Shown: piece after piece, positions 26,448-34,493 of the stretch
How the letters are laid out: every line of letters starts with the position of its first letter
Position numbering within the stretch: the first letter of the stretch is position 1
From: Endomicrobiaceae bacterium
GTDB taxonomy: Bacteria; Elusimicrobiota; Endomicrobiia; Endomicrobiales; Endomicrobiaceae
DNA: 54,071 nt
Direction: 5' to 3'
Assembly: GCA_028690485.1 (NCBI GenBank)
Contig: JAQVBD010000007.1
Location: 1-54,071, forward strand
Notes under the pieces: model-generated
Databases searched by the model: none
What the model was told of the DNA's origin: nothing
What the model saw: only the letters and a program-made list of their open reading frames with translations
Made by a program: the position numbers and the translations under genes

Positions 26448-27022
26448 TGTAATATACCTTTATTTTTCTTTTGGTGATAGAGTTTCAAAATTTCTTTTTC
26501 TAAATTATATTCCAAATTTGAATCTTTAATTATAAATAATTTCTTCCATTTGTTATTTTGTTTTTCAGATGGCCATTGTACCCATAATCCATATTTACCA
26601 TTTAAAATAGTACATTGAACCTCAAGTAAATTATTAAATATCACAGATACAAATGCTTTCGCTTTTGATGGATTATCTATAATATTAAATTTATTTATTT
26701 TATAATCGATATTTTGGTAATCTTTTTTATAAATTTTTTTATTTGATTTTATTTCGGCGATTATACTATCTTTGAATTGTCTATCTAAGAACGAAAAATA
26801 AACATATTGATTTCTTTTACTTTTATAATAAGGACTTATTAATAAATCTTTATCATCAGCTACTTCTAATTTTAATCCATGTAATTCTATCGTATTATTA
26901 AATTCTATTGAAATATCTGATAGATTTTTATTGTCAATAAAAGAAATATCAAAAGTTTGGCAGTAACCTATTTGACAAAAAAACAATAACAAGAAACTAA
27001 ATACAAATTTGTATATATTCAT
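26444..27022 (-). CDS. Exported protein with two SpoVG-like repeats
   Basis: Chosen start is ATG 27022, giving 192 residues; a TTG at 27067 would add 15 residues that lack an obvious ribosome-binding site. Residues 1-21 are a signal peptide (hydrophobic core FVFSFLLLFFC; the IGYC end is not a standard lipobox). Residues about 120-185 (KAFVSVIFNNLLEV, ILNGKYGLWVQWPSEK, a WKKLFIIKD strand, then an acidic helix) align by eye with SpoVG, a small cytosolic nucleic-acid-binding regulator. Residues about 38-93 follow the same layout (IEFNNTIELHGLKL, KDLLISPYYKSKRNQ, YFSFLDRQFKD). The repeat reading is mine, not proven. Its function outside the cytoplasm is unknown. Confidence 0.55.
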   Translation of the reverse strand: MNIYKFVFSFLLLFFCQIGYCQTFDISFIDNKNLSDISIEFNNTIELHGLKLEVADDKDLLISPYYKSKRNQYVYFSFLDRQFKDSIIAEIKSNKKIYKKDYQNIDYKINKFNIIDNPSKAKAFVSVIFNNLLEVQCTILNGKYGLWVQWPSEKQNNKWKKLFIIKDSNLEYNLEKEILKLYHQKKNKGILQ

Positions 27023-27070
27023 AATAATAACACTAATAATTCTAACACAAGTTAGGCAAATATACAATGA

Positions 27071-28078
27071 TTACTTGTGAAAAAATTTAAAAAATTTCTC
27101 TGCATTAAGATTTTTATCATTACCAAGATAAAAACAATATACTTGTTTGTTTTTTATTAGTAACATTATACAAGCATATAATCTTAAAATAATTAGATAA
27201 GATTTTTGAATACTGTCTTTAAAACCTCCTATTAAAAAATATTCTATAACTTGAGGTAGCCCAAATCCAATAATACAGTTTTTAAATAATTCTTGAAATG
27301 CACAAAATCTATTTTTTTTAACAATTTCTGATGTGTTAGAAAAAAATCTTTTACCATAAAGAATTATAGTTGGTAATTTTCTTGTTTCAATTCTGTCCTT
27401 AAAAAATTCATAACTGATAAGTTTTTTTTGACCAAATTTTCTTCTGTTAAAAATAGTAATAAATTTTTCCGGTATATAATTTGTTTGAATATCATTACAT
27501 AGTCCAATTCTGATAGGGAAAGGATAAATATATCCATTTTTGTCAATAAAGGGCGTATCATCTGAAAGCAATTTTACAGTATCGTTTTTTAATAGTTCCA
27601 TAAGTAATGTGCTTTTGCCTCCGCCTTGTGGCAACATGCAAATATATATTTTATCTTCGAATGAAAATGCACAACTATGAATTCTGTGAAATCCTTTCAT
27701 ATCAAGCATTTCTCCGACCCTTGAATGTACAAAAAGATATGTAATTTCATACAGTAAGTCGGGAGATAATGAAAATATATCAGCTTGATTTTCATTTATA
27801 TTATAAATAACAAGAGCTTTTCCAAGATAGTCAACATATCTTATTCCATTTTTATCGTAGCTTATGCAATCTGTTTTATACATTGAAGCAGTAATTTCTG
27901 GAATTTTTTCATAAGGTGGAGGGAAAATATTAATATTTAAAGATAGATCGATAGTTCTATTGGTATTATTACTGTTAAAATATGCGAAATCAGATAATAT
28001 TTTAGCTACAACATCATTAGTACCATTGATTAATACATTTATCCCATAAATATCTAAAATATCTTTTTTATTTTCCAT
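27071..28078 (-). CDS. HprK-like P-loop kinase of the biosynthetic cluster
   Basis: A 335-residue protein distinct from the PTS HprK encoded at 14430. The P-loop is QGGGKST (151-157) followed by LLMELLKNDTVKLLSDDTPF, i.e. the P-loop plus Ser-Asp-Asp (172-174) pair of the HPr-kinase fold. N-terminal 130 residues resemble a substrate-recognition domain and lack the HPr kinase N-domain. Such kinases occur in exopolysaccharide and peptide-modification loci, where their substrates are mostly unknown. It overlaps the preceding glycosyltransferase by 25 bases, so it is translationally linked. Whether it phosphorylates a protein, a peptide or a sugar carrier cannot be told. Confidence 0.7.
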   Translation of the reverse strand: MENKKDILDIYGINVLINGTNDVVAKILSDFAYFNSNNTNRTIDLSLNINIFPPPYEKIPEITASMYKTDCISYDKNGIRYVDYLGKALVIYNINENQADIFSLSPDLLYEITYLFVHSRVGEMLDMKGFHRIHSCAFSFEDKIYICMLPQGGGKSTLLMELLKNDTVKLLSDDTPFIDKNGYIYPFPIRIGLCNDIQTNYIPEKFITIFNRRKFGQKKLISYEFFKDRIETRKLPTIILYGKRFFSNTSEIVKKNRFCAFQELFKNCIIGFGLPQVIEYFLIGGFKDSIQKSYLIILRLYACIMLLIKNKQVYCFYLGNDKNLNAEKFFKFFHK

Positions 28079-29046
28079 ATAGTTCCTTGTATTATTCCTG
28101 TTATAAAACCAATACCATACGATAAATGAGATATAAAAGTAATAACCAACATCAATGCAATATCATATATATTTATATTATACAATATTGCAGTAAAAAG
28201 AACATTATAAAGGGAAACTAAAAGATAGATAAATAATAGAATAAATGTCATTTTACCAAAATATAAAGCAATCAAATAAAAAATAAAAATAGATGGTAAT
28301 AAATGGAATAATCGTAAACTGGAAGGTATAAAAAAAGTCATAAGAGCTCTTCCTTTTCCTGAATAAAAAACTTGTAAAGAAAAAGGAAGCAAAGAACTTC
28401 TTCTATGATGATATACTGATAAATCAGGAGAATATAATATTTTTACATTATTATTTTTAAGTTCTTCTAATAGTAAATTTTCTTCATTATAATGTAATAA
28501 CTTTTCAAATTTTAAATTATATTTTGTAAATAAATCTTTTTTAATTGCTAAGTTACAAAGTATTAATTCTGAGTCATCTGTATATCTGTCTTTGCCAATA
28601 CTTACATATCTATGGCTCATTTTCCAAGATAATAAATATGTAGATAACATAATACCGCTGATTTTTTCAAATTTTGTTGAATTTATAGGTGTTAAATTAG
28701 GACCGCCAATAACACCAAGTAAAGGATATGTTTCAAATTTTTCTTGTAATATCTGGATATTGTTTTTATCAATAAAAGCATCATCATCTAGAAAATAAAT
28801 TAAATCTGTGTTTATATTTTCCACACCAACATTTCTTGCATCTGATTTATTAATTTTATCATGCAGTATTGTAAAATTCATATATTGGTATTTTAATTTT
28901 ATTTCTTCTAAAAAAATTACAATTTCATTATTGAATCCATTAACTACAATGAAAATGTTGCTATTGAATTTCATTAAAGAATAAATGGTTTCTTTAAGAT
29001 AATCATATCTCTTATTTGAAATGATAAGTGTTGTAATTGTAATCAT
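28054..29046 (-). CDS. GT2 family glycosyltransferase, membrane-anchored
   Basis: A 330-residue inverting GT-A glycosyltransferase. The N-terminal domain has TTLIISNKRYDYLKETIYSLM, VVNGF, ARNVGVENINTDLIYFLDDDAFID (the DXD-type metal site near 91-94) and an SDARN loop. A GGPNLTP motif follows. The last about 100 residues contain three to four hydrophobic segments, anchoring it in the inner membrane. Acts probably on a lipid-linked glycan or glycoconjugate. The radical SAM/SPASM gene precedes it with a 4-base overlap. Donor and acceptor are unknown. Confidence 0.85.
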   Translation of the reverse strand: MITITTLIISNKRYDYLKETIYSLMKFNSNIFIVVNGFNNEIVIFLEEIKLKYQYMNFTILHDKINKSDARNVGVENINTDLIYFLDDDAFIDKNNIQILQEKFETYPLLGVIGGPNLTPINSTKFEKISGIMLSTYLLSWKMSHRYVSIGKDRYTDDSELILCNLAIKKDLFTKYNLKFEKLLHYNEENLLLEELKNNNVKILYSPDLSVYHHRRSSLLPFSLQVFYSGKGRALMTFFIPSSLRLFHLLPSIFIFYLIALYFGKMTFILLFIYLLVSLYNVLFTAILYNINIYDIALMLVITFISHLSYGIGFITGIIQGTIWKIKKIF

Positions 29047-30170
29047 TTTATATTTGTTTTAAATTTTTGAGCAATGTATAAATTTTTACCTGATTTTATA
29101 GCATCTTCTAACATATTTCCATTGGTACATGTGAGCCAACAATGGCATTGCTTTGAATTAAAAAATTTTCTAATATCATTTGCCTGTTTTGAGTTCCACA
29201 AAGTATCAAAAGAATCTTTTCTTAAATCTCCTGCAAATTTATCCTTATAAACAGGACAAAAATATACTTCACCGAAAGGATTAATCATTGCATATTTTTC
29301 GCCGCAAGGACAATTCGGAAAGTATCTTTTTTGGTTGTTTATATATTTTATAATGTAGTATAAAGATAAAAATTGAGATGTTAATCCTTCATTTGATAAA
29401 AAAGTATCCTCATTAAATTCTTTAATGCCACATTCATTTGCCATTTTTGTTGTTATTATATTAATTTGTTCTTCTATAATATTTAAAATATTATTTTGCC
29501 AAACAAATTGCTGTGTTTCTTTTTTTTGTACAAACATTTGAAAAGAGACATGGTATTTGTTTTGCTTACACCAATCATAAACTTCAACAATTTTATTACA
29601 GTTATCAGGTAAAATTGTATAATTTAAACTTAAATAAATTTCCGGGAAATCTTGTTTCAAAAGTTCAAGATTTGATACCAGATTGTTAAAAGCTCCTTCT
29701 TGCCCTCTTATTTTATCATGATCTTTTCCAATGCCGTCAATAGAAGAACCTATAGAAATTTTTTGTAAGCCTACTTCTTTTTTTATTGAATTTAATTTGT
29801 TAACAATAAGTTTTTTATCAAACAAATTAGATAAAATTAATATTTCAGTTATTGGGTAATAACTTCTTAAAAATTTAACAATATCAACTAAATCGTTTCG
29901 AAGAAGAGCTTCTCCGCCGCTTAATACTATAAATTTTATATTTTTTAAATATTGTGATGTTTGTATAAAGGTTTTAATTTCTTCAAAACTTATTTCTTTG
30001 TTGTTTTTGTTTTTTAAATGCTTTAAATTACACATAATACATGCAGTATTGCAATTATATGTTAATTCAAAGTGTAACTCATCTGGTGGAACACAATCTA
30101 TATCTTTTGGAATAGTTGTTTTTTCTATAAAAGCTCCAAATTTGTAAATAAAGTCTTTAAGTTCTTTCAA
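29043..30170 (-). CDS. Radical SAM/SPASM domain protein
   Basis: A 375-residue radical SAM enzyme. The cluster motif is CNTACIMC (Cys40, 44, 47), and the barrel contains LSGGEALLRNDL. The C-terminal SPASM-like region has GEVYFCPVYKDKFAGDLRKD and CHCWLTCTNG, giving Cys residues for auxiliary Fe-S clusters. This combination typically modifies peptides or acts in cofactor and glycan maturation. TTG at 30170 is the start; GAGG lies 7 bases upstream. It overlaps both neighbours by 4 bases. No candidate precursor peptide is encoded beside it. Confidence 0.85.
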   Translation of the reverse strand: MKELKDFIYKFGAFIEKTTIPKDIDCVPPDELHFELTYNCNTACIMCNLKHLKNKNNKEISFEEIKTFIQTSQYLKNIKFIVLSGGEALLRNDLVDIVKFLRSYYPITEILILSNLFDKKLIVNKLNSIKKEVGLQKISIGSSIDGIGKDHDKIRGQEGAFNNLVSNLELLKQDFPEIYLSLNYTILPDNCNKIVEVYDWCKQNKYHVSFQMFVQKKETQQFVWQNNILNIIEEQINIITTKMANECGIKEFNEDTFLSNEGLTSQFLSLYYIIKYINNQKRYFPNCPCGEKYAMINPFGEVYFCPVYKDKFAGDLRKDSFDTLWNSKQANDIRKFFNSKQCHCWLTCTNGNMLEDAIKSGKNLYIAQKFKTNIK

Positions 30171-31771
30171 GATAGTGCCTCTAATTCTTTTTCATATTTA
30201 ATTTTAAAATTGATATCTTCTTCTTCTTGTGCAATAAAAATTAATTTCTTACAAATTTCTTTAGATTTATATTCTGTTTCGAATGATTTTTCAAAACAAT
30301 CTTTAGCTTTTGAATAATTTCCATCATAAAAATAATATTCACCAAGCAAAAACCATTTATCAGGTTTAACAGCACTAATGCCGGAAGTTTCCGGATATTT
30401 TAATTTTAGTGCTAAATTGCAAAATTTTTCATAGCGTTCAAATCTGGTTGGATAATCGTTATCTTCTGATTTCCAAAATAGATGATGATTTGAATTTATT
30501 ATTCCGAATTTTTCAGGATGTTTTTTGATATAAGTTCCTTTCTCTAATGTAAAAAAAGATTGGCTGGCAAGTATAGAATCTACATAAGGTCTTACAGAAG
30601 TTAAAAATTTTAAAGTTTCGCAAAAATCTTCTTCTGTTTCAATTGGGAAACCGCACATCATATTTATTTGAAAAGATATTCCGGCTTCTTTTGTGTTTTT
30701 AAACAAATCAATAGCTTTTGATACAATAAAATTTTTATTCATTGCATCTAAAACTTTTTGTGAGCCGGATTCTATTCCATAGCCAACCCATCCGCATCCT
30801 GCTTTTTTCATTTTCGTTAATAATTCTAAAGACATATCATTTCTAACGACAGCTTGTCCTGCCCAAGAAATTTTTATATTGTTTTCTATAATTAAATCAC
30901 AAAAAATTTCTAAATTTTTTAAATTGCCATTTAATAGTAATCCGTTAAAATAAAAATAATTTATTTGTGGGAAAGTTTGTATGTGTTTTACAATTTGTTC
31001 AAATAATTTTTGTCCGCTTATAATTCTGTATTTTGGCCAGAATAGTCTTTCATAACAAAAATGACAAGCATTAATACATCCTCTGCTGTCTAATAAATCC
31101 AGCCTATTAGGCTGAGAATATTTATTGTTTAAAATATCATCTTTAAAATCAGAATAATCTGGAATTGGTAAAGAATCTAAATCTTGGATAAATTCACCTT
31201 GTCCGCAATCTATAACATTTCCATTTTGTTTCATTAAAAAACCTTTACACTGTGGTAAGTTATGTACATCAAATTTTTTGTCTAACTTTTCTAAAAGATT
31301 TTTAATGGGGATATCAGCTTCACTATAGCAGACATAATCAATAAACTTTTGTTCTGCAAAATCATAAGCCATTTGAGTTTTACTTGCTTTATGCCCAATA
31401 AAAATAATAATAGAGTCTGATTTTAATTGTTTAATTTTTTTAGCTATAGCATAACTGATATTAACAGATGGCGTATGAGTATCAAAAATAAATACTTGTG
31501 AGTTTGTATCTAAAATATCTTGTATTGATTTATTTGCATTTGAAATTTGTAAAATAGTATCTGTAAATGTATTATTTTCCCAAACAGAATAAAAATCTCT
31601 ATTATCCCAATATTTTTTGTTTTCATTATTACATTGATGATAAAAAATGTTATTCAAATCAAAACAAAAAGTTTGATGTCCAAATTGTTTTAAATATGTT
31701 GAAAAATAAGCCAATATGTATGGGGGACAATATCTTACCCACCAAGGGGCTTTAATTAAAGCAATTTTCAC
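30167..31771 (-). CDS. B12-binding-type radical SAM protein with TPR-like tail
   Basis: A 534-residue protein starting at GTG 31771 with a GAGGA site 9 bases upstream. Residues 1-190 resemble a B12-binding domain (KAPWWVRYCPPYILAYFSTYLKQFGH start), though no clear Asp-x-His-x-x-Gly cobalamin motif is visible (nearest is IFDTHTPSVN). The radical SAM motif is GCINACHFCYE (Cys232, 236, 239), followed by GYGIESGSQKVLDAM. Residues about 463-530 form two helical TPR-like repeats (WFLLGEYYFYDGNYSKAKDCFEKSF). Enzymes of this class carry out methylations or rearrangements. It lies 2 bases after the next radical SAM gene. Confidence 0.85.
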   Translation of the reverse strand: MKIALIKAPWWVRYCPPYILAYFSTYLKQFGHQTFCFDLNNIFYHQCNNENKKYWDNRDFYSVWENNTFTDTILQISNANKSIQDILDTNSQVFIFDTHTPSVNISYAIAKKIKQLKSDSIIIFIGHKASKTQMAYDFAEQKFIDYVCYSEADIPIKNLLEKLDKKFDVHNLPQCKGFLMKQNGNVIDCGQGEFIQDLDSLPIPDYSDFKDDILNNKYSQPNRLDLLDSRGCINACHFCYERLFWPKYRIISGQKLFEQIVKHIQTFPQINYFYFNGLLLNGNLKNLEIFCDLIIENNIKISWAGQAVVRNDMSLELLTKMKKAGCGWVGYGIESGSQKVLDAMNKNFIVSKAIDLFKNTKEAGISFQINMMCGFPIETEEDFCETLKFLTSVRPYVDSILASQSFFTLEKGTYIKKHPEKFGIINSNHHLFWKSEDNDYPTRFERYEKFCNLALKLKYPETSGISAVKPDKWFLLGEYYFYDGNYSKAKDCFEKSFETEYKSKEICKKLIFIAQEEEDINFKIKYEKELEALS

Positions 31772-31773
31772 TG

Positions 31774-32601
31774 TTATCTTTCCTCATCGACAATCCATTT
31801 ATATTCATCACAAGGACAAGTTTCAGCTTCACAAGGCATAGGTTTATCGTGTAATTTAAAATTAGGATCAAAAATATTTCCTATTGGTTTATTGCTTAAA
31901 GGTCCGCATCTTGTTACTGTACCATCTGCTTTAATTGATGCGTATATGTGTCCGGCACGACATAATTTGCCTTTAGTTTTTCTTCCTTCTAAATGATATT
32001 TTTGTCTATCCATATCTCCAAGATATGGTAACATCATTTCTCTTTCTTCTTTTGTATATGCATCAGGATAATGTTTTCCGCCGTATTCACCATGGAAAGC
32101 AGCAAGAGCCATTACAATACCATGTTTTTTAAATATATCATCATAATATTGTATTTTGTCCATGTTTGGTGGATAAGCGAGGTAACAAACACCTCCTTTA
32201 AATCCATATTTATATAAATATAGAACTTTTTTTATAAAAGGTTCTAATTTGCTTTCTAATGGATGAAAATTCATATCCAATCTTACTCTTTCAGGATTCA
32301 GTTTTCTTGCAAAAGTAAACATATCACCTGAAAGTTGGCAAGTAACTTTTACAGTATGTTTTTTTGATATTGCTTCTATTAATTCTATAAAGTTTGGATA
32401 GAGCATAGGTTCTCCGCCTGTAACCATTAAATGGCATTCTCCATACATATCATATAATCTATCCCATAAAGCTATCATTTCAGTTAATGGAGGATATTTA
32501 TTTAATTTATCCATCTCATCCCAAGTTTTATCAAACCAGCAATAAGGACATCTAAAATTACATCTGTAATGAGAGTCCCAAACAAAATTAACTTTTTCCA
32601 T
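31774..32601 (-). CDS. Radical SAM protein, small
   Basis: A 275-residue radical SAM enzyme with the motif CNFRCPYCWF (Cys14, 18, 21) and MVTGGEPMLYPNF. C-terminal cysteines sit in GKLCRAGHIYASIKADGTVTRCGP and PCEAETCPCDEYKW, a SPASM-like or auxiliary-cluster tail. Start: ATG with AAGGAAA upstream. It follows the DUF5989-like gene by 17 bases and precedes the B12-type radical SAM gene by 2. Its placement beside an ABC exporter is consistent with modification of an exported product; the substrate is unknown. Confidence 0.85.
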   Translation of the reverse strand: MEKVNFVWDSHYRCNFRCPYCWFDKTWDEMDKLNKYPPLTEMIALWDRLYDMYGECHLMVTGGEPMLYPNFIELIEAISKKHTVKVTCQLSGDMFTFARKLNPERVRLDMNFHPLESKLEPFIKKVLYLYKYGFKGGVCYLAYPPNMDKIQYYDDIFKKHGIVMALAAFHGEYGGKHYPDAYTKEEREMMLPYLGDMDRQKYHLEGRKTKGKLCRAGHIYASIKADGTVTRCGPLSNKPIGNIFDPNFKLHDKPMPCEAETCPCDEYKWIVDEER

Positions 32602-32618
32602 AATATTTCCTTTTATAA

Positions 32619-32771
32619 CTAAAATAAAACATATACAAATGGAACAACAGCACTACTTTTTGCAAAAACTATTAGAAGACCTAGTATCAAAAAGACTAAG
32701 AACATTGGAATTAACCACCATGCTTTCTTTTCCCAAAAGAATTCCCAAAAATCTTTAAAAAAAGATTTCAT
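32619..32771 (-). CDS. DUF5989-like small membrane protein (50 aa)
   Basis: A complete 50-codon gene starts with ATG at 32771, with AGGAG 6 bases upstream, and stops with TAG. The product has a polar aromatic N-terminus (KSFFKDFWEFFWEKKAWW), one strong membrane helix (LIPMFLVFLILGLLIVFA), and the end SSAVVPFVYVLF. This layout (charged FW-rich head, WW-L-P before the helix, conserved 'SAV-P-F-Y-L-F' tail) matches the DUF5989 family as I recall it; such proteins occur in surface-polymer loci. A 9-base gap separates it from the upstream ABC ATPase gene. Function unknown. Confidence 0.78.
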   Translation of the reverse strand: MKSFFKDFWEFFWEKKAWWLIPMFLVFLILGLLIVFAKSSAVVPFVYVLF

Positions 32772-32780
32772 TGATATCTC

Positions 32781-33521
32781 CTAAACTTTCATTTTCCGTT
32801 TATACATATCTTCAACTTCGTTAATTGGTCCAAAAGCGATTTGTTGCCCATGATCAATATATAGTGCATTTGTACAAATCTTTTTTATATCTCCGATCCC
32901 ATGAGAAATAAATAAAACAGTATGCCCATCTTCTATGACTTTTTCAAAAGCTTGGGTACATTTTTTTTGGAAAGCAATATCTCCAACAGCCAAAACTTCG
33001 TCTACTAAAATTATTCCTTGAATTGTTTGTATTACTGTAGCAAAAGCAAGTCTTGCTATCATACCAGATGAAAATTCTCCAAGTCTTGCACCCATAAAAT
33101 TACCTAATTCTGCAAATTCAACGATAGCATCCATTTTATTATCTATTTCTTTTCTTGTTATTCCATGCAATGCCCCATATAAATAAACATTTTCTAAAGC
33201 AGTAAATCTCAGATTGAATCCAAGTCCTAATTCAAACATACAAGAAATACCTTCAGTAATGTTGAAAGTTCCGGCAGTTTGTTTCATTATTCCAGATAAT
33301 ATTCTAAATAGAGTAGTTTTTCCTGCTCCATTGTGACCTATAACAGCTATCATCTCACCTTTTTTTGCAGAAAAATTTATATCTTTTAGTGCCCACAATT
33401 CTTTTTCTGGAAATTGACCACTAAGTTTGTATCTAAAAGAAGTAAAAAAAGTTAACCTTTCTTTAGTTCCTATTTTAAATTTTTTAGATAAGTTGTTTAC
33501 TTCTATAACAGTTTTATTCAT
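32781..33521 (-). CDS. ABC transporter ATPase, Wzt/TagH-like
   Basis: ATPase of a polysaccharide-type ABC-2 exporter, 246 residues. Walker A GHNGAGKTT (62-70), signature FSSGMIARLAFA, Walker B GIILVDEVLAVGD and switch His in FISHGIGD are all intact. The N-terminal TSFRYKL-PEKELWALKDINF lead-in is the Wzt/TagH pattern. It lacks the C-terminal carbohydrate-binding domain present in many Wzt proteins, suggesting that export does not depend on a chain-end cap recognised by this ATPase. It overlaps the permease gene by 4 bases. Confidence 0.92.
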   Translation of the reverse strand: MNKTVIEVNNLSKKFKIGTKERLTFFTSFRYKLSGQFPEKELWALKDINFSAKKGEMIAVIGHNGAGKTTLFRILSGIMKQTAGTFNITEGISCMFELGLGFNLRFTALENVYLYGALHGITRKEIDNKMDAIVEFAELGNFMGARLGEFSSGMIARLAFATVIQTIQGIILVDEVLAVGDIAFQKKCTQAFEKVIEDGHTVLFISHGIGDIKKICTNALYIDHGQQIAFGPINEVEDMYKRKMKV

Positions 33522-34285
33522 TGTATTTTTTCTACAAAATAACCTTCAAATTTTTTAAATAATATATAACCGACAATTGTAAATATAGTAGCTAATATAA
33601 ATACATACAATAATCCTTGAAATTCAGGACATTTTCCATCAAGTAAAATAGTTCTGGATGCTTGAATTATATGTGTCATTGGATTTAACATAATGACATT
33701 CTTTTTAAATGGAGATAACATATCTAAACTATAAAATATTGGTGTTAAAAAGAATCCCATAGTCATAAGTAAAGACCAAATCCTTCCCATATCTAAGAAA
33801 TATATCCCTATTAATGAAAGCAACAGAGAAACACCAATAATTAAATATATAGTTAAAAACAATATAGGGATTAAGAAGATAACATAAATAGAAATAAATC
33901 CTTTCATTATTGAACAAAAGATAATTAATATAAATAATTCTAATATATATGAAAACAAAACGGCAAGGATAGATGCTAGTACAATACATTCTTTAGGGAA
34001 AGATATACTTTTGACAAAGTTGCTATATCTCATAATTGATGTTATTGATGAACTTGTTGCATTTGAAAAAAAATTCCACTGTACCATACCAATAAGTAAA
34101 TATAGTGGAAAATCTTTTATTGTTTTCATCCAATCAGCAAAGATTGTATACAATATACAAAAGAAAATTAACGGGTATAATAAAGTCCAGGTAAATCCTA
34201 AAATTGTGCCTTGATCTCTCATTCTAAAATCAGAGAAAGCCAATTCCCAAATCATTAACCAATATTTTCTTATATTTTTTTTCAT
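33518..34285 (-). CDS. ABC-2 permease, Wzm/TagG-like
   Basis: Membrane subunit of the exporter. I chose ATG 34285 (255 residues). The TTG at 34348 lies in the -35 of the promoter, so the longer form is unlikely. The protein begins MKKNIRKYWLMIWELAFSDFRMRDQGTILGFTWTLLYPL, the start of Wzm-like permeases, and contains about six helices with the short C-terminal loop and helix ending FEGYFVEKIQ. It first gene of the minus-strand cluster. Substrate is probably a lipid-linked glycan or a modified polymer made by the following genes. Confidence 0.9.
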   Translation of the reverse strand: MKKNIRKYWLMIWELAFSDFRMRDQGTILGFTWTLLYPLIFFCILYTIFADWMKTIKDFPLYLLIGMVQWNFFSNATSSSITSIMRYSNFVKSISFPKECIVLASILAVLFSYILELFILIIFCSIMKGFISIYVIFLIPILFLTIYLIIGVSLLLSLIGIYFLDMGRIWSLLMTMGFFLTPIFYSLDMLSPFKKNVIMLNPMTHIIQASRTILLDGKCPEFQGLLYVFILATIFTIVGYILFKKFEGYFVEKIQ

Positions 34286-34319
34286 TATTATTAAACCAAG
34301 AGTAATATTTATCTTTGTA

Positions 34320-34348
34320 ATTATAATATTATTAGCCACTAAATGCAA
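34320..34348 (-). promoter_or_regulatory. Promoter of the ABC-radical SAM-GGDEF cluster
   Basis: Minus strand: TTGCAT (34348-34343) and a perfect TATAAT (34325-34320), 17 bases apart. Expected start near 34313 gives a leader of about 28 bases. This single promoter could serve all 11 genes. Confidence 0.7.
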
Positions 34349-34408
34349 ACTTAGAATTATTGAAAATTTTCATATGTATATTATGTTAGTAAATATTGTA
34401 TTTGTCGT

Positions 34409-34437
34409 TTGATTTATCATATTAAATCTTGTATCAT
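34409..34437 (+). promoter_or_regulatory. Promoter of the tpiA-led operon
   Basis: TTGATT (34409-34414) and TATCAT (34432-34437), 17 bases apart, precede tpiA. Its ATG at 34494 has an AAAAGGAG site. Both divergent promoters lie within the 208 bases between the two start codons. Confidence 0.55.
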
Positions 34438-34493
34438 ATTTAGAAAATTAATAAGTAAATTATAAAATTATAAATAAAAAGGAGAAGTATGTT

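Noticed and set aside
34286-34348. TTG start at 34348 for the ABC permease
   Set aside because: It belongs to the -35 TTGCAT; the TATAAT lies downstream, so transcription starts after it.
23719-34348. RiPP precursor peptide in the radical SAM cluster
   Set aside because: Genes overlap or abut; the only additional short gene is a membrane protein with DUF5989-like features and no leader/core layout.
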